Source of the DNA: Lachnospiraceae bacterium
GTDB taxonomy: Bacteria > Bacillota > Clostridia > Lachnospirales > Lachnospiraceae
DNA length: 64,000 nucleotides
NCBI GenBank assembly: GCA_902363555.1
Contig: CABJAM010000002.1
Coordinates: forward strand, 744,001-808,000
Direction: 5' to 3'
Under the pieces are notes generated by a model. It saw only the letters and a list, made by a program, of their open reading frames with translations, made no database searches and was not told the DNA's origin. Position numbers and translations under genes: made by a program. Below are positions 26,289 to 33,887 of this stretch, in pieces. Positions within the stretch are counted from its first letter, which is position 1. Each line of letters begins with the position of its first letter.

Positions 26289-28033
26289 TCCTTAACGCTC
26301 CTTTCCAAATTGCAGACACCGGAACAGGCCGGGCTGTCACCTGAAATCATCCCACACGGGATCATAACCTCGCTGAGCGCACCGCCATCGTCCATAAACG
26401 ACCACTCGGCCAGACTGCCATAAATAAGTCTCAGGCGGCTTTTAAGATTATCAATACCGATGTGAGACTCCATGGACGGTTCGCTCTCGTAATCATTAAA
26501 ATGTTTTAAAAGCTCAGGACCATAGCCGCCGCCATTGTCCGCCACCTGGATATCCAGATAGCTCATATCCTCACCCTCCAGCACAACGGCCTTTACGCGG
26601 ATGTCCAGAGCCTTTCCACTGCAAAATCCATACTTGTAGGAATTTTCCACAAAGGTCTGTACGACCAGCGGCGGAACCTTTACCGACCGGGCGCTCTCCT
26701 GGATATCCTCTGTATAAACGATTTCCTCCGATACATAATTGCGTATGAGCTGCACATAATTGCGCGCAAATTCCAGCTCCTCAGAAAGCATGACAAGATT
26801 CCGGTTATCCTGGAACATATAGCGCAGATGCCTGGAAATCTCAATGATCATATTCTGGACCTTGTCATACTTCTTTTTAAAGGTCAGTGCGTATAAAGAC
26901 TTTAAGCAGTTAAGATAAAAATGGGGCTTTAACTGGAGCTGATAGTAGCCCAGCTTGATCCGCTGCCCTTCCAGTTCATCCTCGTAGGCCTTCACCCGCA
27001 GCGTCTTTATCTGCTCCAGCATCTCGTTAAAGGTCGTATTGAGCTGGGCAAACTCCTCAATGGCATAGTCCTCCCTGGCACATCCACCGGCCATGACGTC
27101 CATACTGCCGTCGCGGATACGCTTCATCGTGTCCATCAGATTTTTCAGCGGCCCCGTAATCTGCCGCCGTAAAACAACCGCGGAAAATATGCACATAGCG
27201 CAGCAGCCCAGGGTAATGAGTATAATGACGATCTGTGATATCTGCGGCTGTATCCAGCGGTTTTTTGGCGTAAGCATGTAAGCGATCAGATCCGTATTTC
27301 CCACAGCCCCGGAATATATGTAATACTTACTGTCCGCCGCCGCTGTATCATAATATTTAGCAACTCTGGCCGTCATATCCGTTTCCCCGTAAAAATCACC
27401 ATTGGCGCCGTACACCCAATGTAAGTCCTGAGCATTCTCCTTATTCCTTTCGGAAATATCCGTAATACTCCCCTGATAGTCCACCACCGCCGCCATATAC
27501 ACACCCGAGGTTCCAAGAATTTTTATCAGGTAAGATTTATCACCGCCATCGGTAACGATCCACTCATCGATTGCGGTATCGCCGGAAGCCCTGTCCTTGA
27601 GCAGCGATTTTATATACTCCTTGGAATTGAGCGTAAATACGGACTGCTCGCAGTAATAAATGGAGCTGCCCGAATCGTAGATCACAAAAAGCGCCGCCAG
27701 ATTTTTATTAAAATTCAACTGCACCTTGAGCATCTTTTTCAGATTATAGACCGCCAGGTATTTATTCACAGCGCTTCGGTTATACACAAGATTACTGTAA
27801 TCCCGATTGTCCATGAATACATTTTTTAAGTAGGTGTCCGTATCCTCCACCAGCCCCGACACCTGGTTCACATAGGTGTCAAAGGTCCTGAGATTGACCT
27901 TCCCCAGATCCCTGGAATAGCTGGATATGGAAAACATGCTGTAACCGCCCAGGGCGGCGCTGAGCACCAGATAGCCCACGATGGACACCAGCGTGATCTG
28001 CCGTTTTAAAGTTACCCGTTTTTTATGAATCAT
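26285..28033 (-). CDS. Membrane sensor histidine kinase (YesM family)
   Basis: 582 aa. Membrane helix one spans about residues 13-34, an outside sensor region about 36-260, and helix two about 268-290 (VIILITLGCCAMCIFSAVVL). A HAMP domain follows, then the His_kinase block YQLQLKPHFYLNCLKSLYAL with the phospho-acceptor His, and an ATPase domain with PPLVVQTFVENSYKYGF and DIQVADNGGGYG. This is the standard YesM plan, in contrast to the short soluble kinase at 12824-13648. Overlaps the regulator gene and forms its cognate pair. It probably senses the oligosaccharide or its binding protein outside the cell. Confidence 0.93.
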   Translation of the reverse strand: MIHKKRVTLKRQITLVSIVGYLVLSAALGGYSMFSISSYSRDLGKVNLRTFDTYVNQVSGLVEDTDTYLKNVFMDNRDYSNLVYNRSAVNKYLAVYNLKKMLKVQLNFNKNLAALFVIYDSGSSIYYCEQSVFTLNSKEYIKSLLKDRASGDTAIDEWIVTDGGDKSYLIKILGTSGVYMAAVVDYQGSITDISERNKENAQDLHWVYGANGDFYGETDMTARVAKYYDTAAADSKYYIYSGAVGNTDLIAYMLTPKNRWIQPQISQIVIILITLGCCAMCIFSAVVLRRQITGPLKNLMDTMKRIRDGSMDVMAGGCAREDYAIEEFAQLNTTFNEMLEQIKTLRVKAYEDELEGQRIKLGYYQLQLKPHFYLNCLKSLYALTFKKKYDKVQNMIIEISRHLRYMFQDNRNLVMLSEELEFARNYVQLIRNYVSEEIVYTEDIQESARSVKVPPLVVQTFVENSYKYGFCSGKALDIRVKAVVLEGEDMSYLDIQVADNGGGYGPELLKHFNDYESEPSMESHIGIDNLKSRLRLIYGSLAEWSFMDDGGALSEVMIPCGMISGDSPACSGVCNLERSVKE

Positions 28034-28182
28034 TGTATCCCCACCCGCATAAAATACTTTTCAAAAAAATTTATGTAACAGCCCGGCTCCTATGAGCGGT
28101 TACAAATTTATATTAGCACATACGGGGGCAATACTCAAACGCAAATTTATTATAGCTAAAATGCATATACTTACGAACATTC

Positions 28183-28332
28183 AGAAATGCGGTTTTAATC
28201 AGCGAATCGGATTGGAAAGAAATTGAAGAAACCTTATACCTCATGTCCATACCAGAGATGGCGGAATCGATCATTAAAGGCGGCAATACGCCATTGGAAG
28301 AATGTATACCAGAAGACGAGGTGGATTGGTAG
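28183..28332 (+). pseudogene. Remnant of a Phd/YefM-family antitoxin gene (C-terminal half)
   Basis: An open frame of 49 codons ending in TAG reads RNAVLISESDWKEIEETLYL then MSIPEMAESI and a PLEEC tail. This matches the C-terminal half of YefM/Axe-type antitoxins, whose conserved core is NAVLISEEDW...ETLYLLSIPGM. The N-terminal DNA-binding half is missing: codons before it do not fit the family and no start or ribosome site is present. No toxin reading frame (YoeB/Txe type) follows, only sequence with a large inverted repeat. It appears to be a decayed toxin-antitoxin locus. Identification is by motif memory. Confidence 0.65.
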
Positions 28333-28376
28333 GTGTACCGAAAATCAAAATGACAGATTATATGCCAGCATCCACA

Positions 28377-28447
28377 AAGTGCCAGCTCCAGCACCGTCAG
28401 CCGTAGTCCTCACAAATCCACGACTGTTAATGCTGGAGCTGGCACTT
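28377..28447. repeat. Perfect 17-bp inverted repeat downstream of the alcohol dehydrogenase gene
   Basis: AAGTGCCAGCTCCAGCA (28377-28393) and TGCTGGAGCTGGCACTT (28431-28447) enclose a 37-base loop. It lies seven bases past the dehydrogenase stop and after the antitoxin remnant, so it may end the dehydrogenase transcript, though no uridine run follows. Together with the antitoxin remnant it explains most of the 28034-28453 gap; the rest is the A/T-rich upstream region of the kinase gene. Confidence 0.7.
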
Positions 28448-28453
28448 ATGATT

Positions 28454-29503
28454 TTAGTTATCCATCTCCGGTGATAGCAGCACTCTGGCCACCTCCAGTG
28501 TTCCCGAGGCCAGCGCCTGGATTTTCTCCACGGCCCGGCTCAGCGGAGCTTTCTCAACTGTATAGATATCTGTTTTCAGTTTTCCCATGGCGATGAGTTC
28601 AAAAAGGATATGTATCTCCTCCTTCGTATATGTAAAACTGAATTTCAGATCGTACTCCTTTGGCCCAAGAGCCGCTGTCACCATCTCGTAAGGGCGTCCA
28701 TCGCTGCCAATGAGCATCACCTGGCCCCCCGCCATGGTCAGATCCACACAGGTGCTTACCGATGCCGGGTGGCCGGCAGCCTCAAAGGATACTTGGGCGC
28801 CGCCGGCATGGCTTAAAATAGCCCGTGCTTTTTCCACATCCTGCGCATCTGACGGATTGAACGCATAATCCGCTCCGGCCTTTAACGCCACCGCCCGTTT
28901 AGATGGCAGAGGATCAAAGGCGATCAGCACACCGGCACCCGCCATTTTTACCGCCTGTATGACAGACAGCCCGATGGAACCGCAGCCGGTGACGACCGCA
29001 TGATCACCCACACGAAGCCGGGAGCGCCGCACCGCATGAAGGCCCACACCCATGACGTCAAACAGGACGGCCTGCTCAAAGCTGACAGCATCCGGAATTT
29101 TAAACAGCTCGTTTGCGGGAAATTTTGAAAGAACATATTCTGAATAGGCGCCCTGAGTTCCCGGCCCTATGCCCAGCGTATTGGGAAACGCATGGCTGCA
29201 TGTATTTGGATGGCCCGTATTACACGAGTAGCATTGCCCACAATCCCCCGGAGGCCCTACGGCCACCCGGTCCCCCGGAAGAAAACCGGACACACCTTCA
29301 CCGATGGATTCTACATAGCCCACAGCCTCATGGCCGGGAACCAGCTCCCAATCAAAAATACCGGGCATGGAGTAAGCGTGGACATCCGTTCCACATATTC
29401 CGCAATACATAATCTTAACGACCACCTGACCCGGACCAGCCGCTGGCTTCGCCATATCGATCAGCTCCATATGCCCGGGGCCATAATATTTTACCGCTTT
29501 CAT
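28454..29503 (-). CDS. Zinc-dependent medium-chain alcohol/polyol dehydrogenase
   Basis: 349 aa, normal family length. Catalytic zinc ligands lie in MYCGICGTDVH (about residue 37) and PGHEAVGYV. The structural zinc site has four Cys in CGQCYSCNTGHPNTC (about 90-105). The Rossmann motif GCGSIGLSVIQ (about 170) binds NAD(P). The family oxidises secondary alcohols, sorbitol-like polyols or threonine. AGGAGG lies before the ATG. It diverges from the LysR gene at 29820 and may be its target. Substrate is unassigned. Confidence 0.9.
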   Translation of the reverse strand: MKAVKYYGPGHMELIDMAKPAAGPGQVVVKIMYCGICGTDVHAYSMPGIFDWELVPGHEAVGYVESIGEGVSGFLPGDRVAVGPPGDCGQCYSCNTGHPNTCSHAFPNTLGIGPGTQGAYSEYVLSKFPANELFKIPDAVSFEQAVLFDVMGVGLHAVRRSRLRVGDHAVVTGCGSIGLSVIQAVKMAGAGVLIAFDPLPSKRAVALKAGADYAFNPSDAQDVEKARAILSHAGGAQVSFEAAGHPASVSTCVDLTMAGGQVMLIGSDGRPYEMVTAALGPKEYDLKFSFTYTKEEIHILFELIAMGKLKTDIYTVEKAPLSRAVEKIQALASGTLEVARVLLSPEMDN

Positions 29504-29660
29504 AAATCCAATCCTCCTTATATATACCTACCACTCAGCATAATGAGTGGCGTGGGTGCGAAACAAACTCACCGCAGCTCGGAGAGGAGCCTTAGGGGTG
29601 GCGGGCTTGTCTCAGCCCCCGTGAATTGTTACGCCATCCTGTCTGAACCGATACCTTTTA

Positions 29661-29689
29661 TTGACATACTTTAGTATTTTTATTATATT
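29661..29689 (+). promoter_or_regulatory. Consensus promoter of the LysR gene
   Basis: Perfect TTGACA (29661-29666), 17 bases, and TATATT (29684-29689). The start codon is 131 bases further on, leaving a fairly long leader with GC-rich sequence (29720-29800). The 316-base gap 29504-29819 holds this promoter and presumably the divergent dehydrogenase promoter; no gene is seen. Confidence 0.7.
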
Positions 29690-29819
29690 GGATATATACA
29701 TGTATGCACGTATTGGCCCTGGGGTGCCGCCGGCGCACAACATACACGCTGCACAAAAGCTTACGCAGCAGTGCCGCGCCGTCCACTCCTGTCAGGCCTG
29801 ATTTTATGGGGGGATATCT

Positions 29820-30731
29820 ATGACGACACAGCAATTGGAGTATTTTATTAAATTAGCCCAGGACCTAAACTATACCAGTGTGGCAAATTTCTTTTATATC
29901 ACTCAGCCCACGCTTTCACGGCAGATTATGAACCTTGAAGAGGAGCTGGGGTTCCCTTTATTTATCCGTGAAAAAAATACCATACGGCTGACTCCGGAAG
30001 GCCAGGATTTTTATAAAGGACTTTTACCTATAAATAACAGCTTAAAGGCCTTGATCTCAGGTCTTCAAAAAAACTATTCACAAAAGTTCCACACCCTGTC
30101 CATCGGTATTATGGACGAACAGCTTATCAGCAACAGCCTGCTGCTGGCCATCAATCTTCTCCGGCAGAGCGAGCCGCAGTTAAAGTTCCGTTTCAGCCGC
30201 TGCTCACATTTCGAGCTGTGGCAGGGGCTTTTGGCCGGCAAATACGATATTATCAACAATATCCAGTGTCCCCAGGATACCACCGCGGAAAACATGCAGT
30301 TTATCCCTTTGGAAAAAGAAAATATTTACCTTGCCATTGAAAAAACGCTGGAACCGGATATGCCGGATGTCATCAGCCCGGCGCAGCTTCTGGAGCTTTT
30401 CGGGAAATATCCGCTATACCTCCCCTATATTGAGGCGCCGGATTCCTTTGATCCGCTCCGGGAGCTGCTTGATAATCTCCATCTTCAGAAGCTGCCTCCC
30501 AATTTGAAGCTTAACAGGGAGGGCGTTCCGCTTTCCGTACCTATGCAGGTCATTGCCAAAATGGGCATAACTATTACAAATAAAAGCAATCTTTTTTCCG
30601 TGGACCCCAATATCCGCATTATGAAAATCGAGAACTCCGGTTACTATTTAAAAGGCATCTATTACAATACCCAGTCATCAAATCCTTTAGTTTCACGGCT
30701 TATTGCTCTGATCCATCAGTATTCCCTGTAA
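29820..30731 (+). CDS. LysR-family transcriptional regulator
   Basis: 303 aa. The N-terminal winged helix-turn-helix is classic (QQLEYFIKLAQDLNYTSVANFFYITQPTLSRQIMNLEEELGFPLFIR, about residues 4-50), followed by a periplasmic-binding-like effector domain. GGGGGGA lies before the ATG. Its 3' end overlaps the 3' end of the convergent hot-dog gene by 32 bases. It may control the divergent dehydrogenase, the convergent hot-dog/permease pair, or both; the effector is probably a small organic acid given those neighbours. Confidence 0.9.
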   Translation: MTTQQLEYFIKLAQDLNYTSVANFFYITQPTLSRQIMNLEEELGFPLFIREKNTIRLTPEGQDFYKGLLPINNSLKALISGLQKNYSQKFHTLSIGIMDEQLISNSLLLAINLLRQSEPQLKFRFSRCSHFELWQGLLAGKYDIINNIQCPQDTTAENMQFIPLEKENIYLAIEKTLEPDMPDVISPAQLLELFGKYPLYLPYIEAPDSFDPLRELLDNLHLQKLPPNLKLNREGVPLSVPMQVIAKMGITITNKSNLFSVDPNIRIMKIENSGYYLKGIYYNTQSSNPLVSRLIALIHQYSL

Positions 30732-32172
30732 CCTGCGATTTTGAGGGCAGACAGACATCGGCGCTGCCCTCGATCCATATATTATGTTCAATTTCTTCGA
30801 TCCACCAAATGAGCTTTACGATAAACTCGCCGTTTTCAACATATTTATCAATGACCTGAGATTTTACAAAAGCCATATCCTTCGTTAATCCATGGGTATT
30901 CACCGTTTTTCCCTTCAATTCAGGCACCTGCTGGATAAAGCGGCGAAAATATGGATTGGCTGGCACTGGCTTATTATACAGTGCATGCGTTTCCGGGCAC
31001 ATGATGCTCCATTTAATGTTACGGACGATACCGTAATCTCCGATCCAATTATGAATGTGCCGGATCGCCGTATCTCTGCCGAAAAAGTTGATGATCGCAG
31101 CCCGGGTATCCGCATTCTCCGAAGAATGGATATCCGATGTATTAACAGCCCCGTCCTCCTCATCCGTGCGGCGGCCGTCATCAAAAAGCATGATGACCTG
31201 GGCATTGTCCGGAATCGCCGGCGTATAAGCCGCCTTATCCGCAAGGACATAGATTCCATCCTCCGGCCGTTTGATCATGGTCTTAAAAACATCCTCGTCC
31301 ATGATTTCTTTTTTCATCGTGCGGGTTCCCCCAATGCCCTGTCCATAGGGCGCTGTGGGTAGCACCGATTCAATGATGGGGCCATCCGCTGTCATTGCCG
31401 GCGTATCCCCGATCTGAACATCCTCCCAGTACAGAGGTTTATTTCCCTGACGCTTTTCAGACGCCCATACGGAGCGGATATATCCATAGTCTTCATCGGT
31501 ATAATAATGGGGCGGCCGCTTATTCCAGTCCGGCGCTTCCCATATTTCCGGAAAGCCCATGACCTCAGGGCGTTTTCCATCTTTAAATATCCGTACACTT
31601 TCCGTCACGTTAAATTCCACCGCATTGACCTTTTCACCGTGCTGATTGTAAATACTTCCCTCGGAATGGAGGGCCAGCGTGCGATGCTTGTCTCCCTGCG
31701 CCGGTGTCAGATCGGTTATAGTCCGTTTATCGTGAACCAGATACAGTGTATCCCCGGGATAAATGGGGCACAGGGAGGATACGCTGTGGCTGAGCTGGGA
31801 TACCAGGAGCGTATCCCGGGCCTCCGGCGGATAAGGTGAGGTGTACGTGTCATCGTGAGCGCCATAAGTAAAAAACGCCAGGATATCCGGATGTCCCATT
31901 TTCTGCGCATAAGCCTTATCATTATACAGAGGATTTTCCGGATCATACTTTCCGTTGTTATAGCGTACCATTTCCTCCGTCACATGGACCACCGGGCCTA
32001 TTCCCGGCGTATCCTCAGGAAGCGTTCCCTGAATCAGACGCCCCGCATCAATTGTGCCTCTGCGGTTAATAGCCGCACATTCCTCAAAATACTTTTCTAC
32101 ATAGGGCTTTTCCCTTTCTGTATAAACCCCCGGAAATAAAGTTATAAAATCATCATTGTTATAATCAGCCAT
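30700..32172 (-). CDS. Tandem hot-dog-fold protein, MaoC-like hydratase/dehydratase family
   Basis: 490 aa from the ATG at 32172, preceded by GAGGAG; a TTG 21 bases upstream is less likely. The first half has a FAS1/MaoC-like hot-dog with VTEEMVRYNNGKYDPENPLY and YPGDTLYLVHDKRTITDL...LALHSEGSIYNQHGE. The second begins LYWEDVQIGDTPAMTADGP and ends with strands KGKTVNTHGL...VKLIWWIEE and a final LPS. A long insertion (about 330-420) interrupts the second domain. Relatives hydrate enoyl-CoA or related acyl thioesters. The canonical MaoC His/Asp pair is not obvious to me. Next to a GntP-like permease 44 bases upstream, it suggests an organic-acid pathway. Confidence 0.6.
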   Translation of the reverse strand: MADYNNDDFITLFPGVYTEREKPYVEKYFEECAAINRRGTIDAGRLIQGTLPEDTPGIGPVVHVTEEMVRYNNGKYDPENPLYNDKAYAQKMGHPDILAFFTYGAHDDTYTSPYPPEARDTLLVSQLSHSVSSLCPIYPGDTLYLVHDKRTITDLTPAQGDKHRTLALHSEGSIYNQHGEKVNAVEFNVTESVRIFKDGKRPEVMGFPEIWEAPDWNKRPPHYYTDEDYGYIRSVWASEKRQGNKPLYWEDVQIGDTPAMTADGPIIESVLPTAPYGQGIGGTRTMKKEIMDEDVFKTMIKRPEDGIYVLADKAAYTPAIPDNAQVIMLFDDGRRTDEEDGAVNTSDIHSSENADTRAAIINFFGRDTAIRHIHNWIGDYGIVRNIKWSIMCPETHALYNKPVPANPYFRRFIQQVPELKGKTVNTHGLTKDMAFVKSQVIDKYVENGEFIVKLIWWIEEIEHNIWIEGSADVCLPSKSQVTGNTDGSEQ

Positions 32173-32216
32173 AAATAACTCCTCTTTTCTCAAATTTACA
32201 AAGCTGCATCGCCATA

Positions 32217-33560
32217 TCAGGCCAGTCCGGGAAATACTGTAAGCATCCCGGCCACAACCATCGTTCCGATAAAGGTAATGACTACCGTTGTGGCAAAGAC
32301 AAGCGGGTAGCCCTCCTTATATTTGATTCCTGTGATGGCAAACAGGGTGACAACTGCAGCGTTAAATGGCAGCGTATCCAAAACCGTGTTGGTGTAGAGC
32401 AGAACTCTGTATGCGGCGTCCGCATTGACACCCATCACAGGAATATACACCGACGCCGTCACCCCCAGGGCGACGATCAGTCCGGACATGGATGCCGATA
32501 CACCCAGCAGTACAATACCCATGATCGCCAGAATGATCAGCGGCGGCCCCTGCATGGATGTGAAAAACTCCTGGATCACTGTAAAGGAGGGCGCCGCCTG
32601 GATGGCATAGCCCAGGGCATAATTGAGGATGATCACGGCCGGCACACCGGCCAGAGTCACACCATCATTAAGGCTCTGGATCACCGTCATAATACGGCCG
32701 CGGCCCTGGGTTTTTGGTATGTACCGTCCAAAACAGATGACGGCTGCAATACACCCCAGCGCCATGCCGGCCCAGGCATATCCTGCACAGATGGTATTGG
32801 AGCACACTGGCGTTAGAATGAGCGGAATCAGGGTGAGAATAAACGGCGGATAGCTGTTTTCCTCGATAACTACCGGCGGCTTGAGCGGACCATATTCAAA
32901 TTTCAGCCCATTGGCTGTATCCTTTTTAAGCTGCCGTCGTATAAATATCAGAGATGCGGCAATTACAAGAATACAGTACACAACACCCGGAATCCATGCG
33001 GATAAAGAGCTTGTACCTTTAAGAAAGTTCATGCACAGAATATTTCCGGCGGAAGCGGAACCGGGTATACTGCTTCCCATAGTCGTTCCAAGAACAAGCA
33101 TGACCGGCAGGTAACGTCTTGGAATATCCGCCTCAAAGCATACGCCTGTGGCGATACCGATCATAATAAATAAGGTGGCAAACGGATCGACGCCCACATA
33201 TGTAAATGCGGCATTGATAATGACAACGATGATAAACCCGATAAATCTCCGGTTCACCCCATTATCTGTCCGTGCAAAAACATTCAGTAAAGTTTTCGAT
33301 AGGTTTTGAGAAGCGCCCGAATCCAGATATAGCTTGCCAAATATCCCACCGAATAAATACAGTGGCAGTAATGCAGGAATCTGCTCGGCTACACCTGTAA
33401 GGACAGGGTTTGCAAATGTTTCCAGAATCGGCAGCCCATTGGTTATAAATACAACAAGACACGCCAGAATGACCGTATAGGCCAGACTCATCCCTTTGTA
33501 AGTAAAAAAGGTGACAATAATAAATGCGGAAATAATACCTAAAATTCCCAGTGTGGTCAT
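32217..33560 (-). CDS. GntP/CitMHS-like organic-anion permease
   Basis: 447 aa with about 12 hydrophobic segments and no soluble domain. LLPLYLFGGIFGKLYLDSGASQNLSKTLL, YVGVDPFATLFIMIGIATGVC and VLDTLPFNAAVVTLFAITGI resemble the ion-transporter superfamily that includes GntP (gluconate) and citrate carriers, which are proton- or sodium-coupled importers. It precedes the hot-dog protein gene in one transcription unit. The substrate is probably a carboxylate that becomes a CoA thioester handled downstream; this is inference. Confidence 0.75.
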   Translation of the reverse strand: MTTLGILGIISAFIIVTFFTYKGMSLAYTVILACLVVFITNGLPILETFANPVLTGVAEQIPALLPLYLFGGIFGKLYLDSGASQNLSKTLLNVFARTDNGVNRRFIGFIIVVIINAAFTYVGVDPFATLFIMIGIATGVCFEADIPRRYLPVMLVLGTTMGSSIPGSASAGNILCMNFLKGTSSLSAWIPGVVYCILVIAASLIFIRRQLKKDTANGLKFEYGPLKPPVVIEENSYPPFILTLIPLILTPVCSNTICAGYAWAGMALGCIAAVICFGRYIPKTQGRGRIMTVIQSLNDGVTLAGVPAVIILNYALGYAIQAAPSFTVIQEFFTSMQGPPLIILAIMGIVLLGVSASMSGLIVALGVTASVYIPVMGVNADAAYRVLLYTNTVLDTLPFNAAVVTLFAITGIKYKEGYPLVFATTVVITFIGTMVVAGMLTVFPGLA

Positions 33561-33760
33561 TAAAACCTTCCCCCTTTATAGTTGCTTTTATTTTGCTGCG
33601 ATATCGATACCGGTAGCTTTATCATACCAGCAGCAGCCCTCCCCCGTCCAATTGTAAAACTGCATCCGCAGATTGAAAAAATGAATAACCGTATGCCACC
33701 GCTGGCACGGGTGAGAATATGACAAAAAGCTCCGCCAGGCGCAACTCATGGGGATTTCTA

Positions 33761-33789
33761 TTGCTTTTGCCTATTCAATCATATATAAT
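33761..33789 (+). promoter_or_regulatory. Promoter of the hybrid kinase gene
   Basis: TTGCTT (33761-33766), exactly 17 bases, and a perfect TATAAT (33784-33789). The -10 box lies inside the left arm of the 15-bp palindrome at 33780-33820, so a protein bound there would block the promoter. Confidence 0.65.
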
Positions 33790-33855
33790 AGGGTGAATAA
33801 GATTTACCCTATTATATATGTTAATTGGTAACAGTTCAGAGAGCCGAACTGTTAC
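33780..33855. repeat. Two successive inverted repeats in the kinase leader region
   Basis: CATATATAATAGGGT (33780-33794) pairs with ACCCTATTATATATG (33806-33820), 15 perfect pairs around an 11-base loop. GTAACAGTTC (33828-33837) pairs with GAACTGTTAC (33846-33855), ten perfect pairs around eight bases. Direct copies of TTAATTG flank the second palindrome (33821, 33857). They could be operators or leader-RNA hairpins. The 327-base gap 33561-33887 holds these and the kinase promoter; no gene is seen. Confidence 0.75.
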
Positions 33856-33887
33856 GTTAATTGCAACCACTTAAAAGGAGAACCATT

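Noticed and set aside
28377..28447. Inverted repeat as ends of an IS element or MITE
   Set aside because: The arms enclose only 37 bases, and no target-site duplication or second copy is seen in the window.
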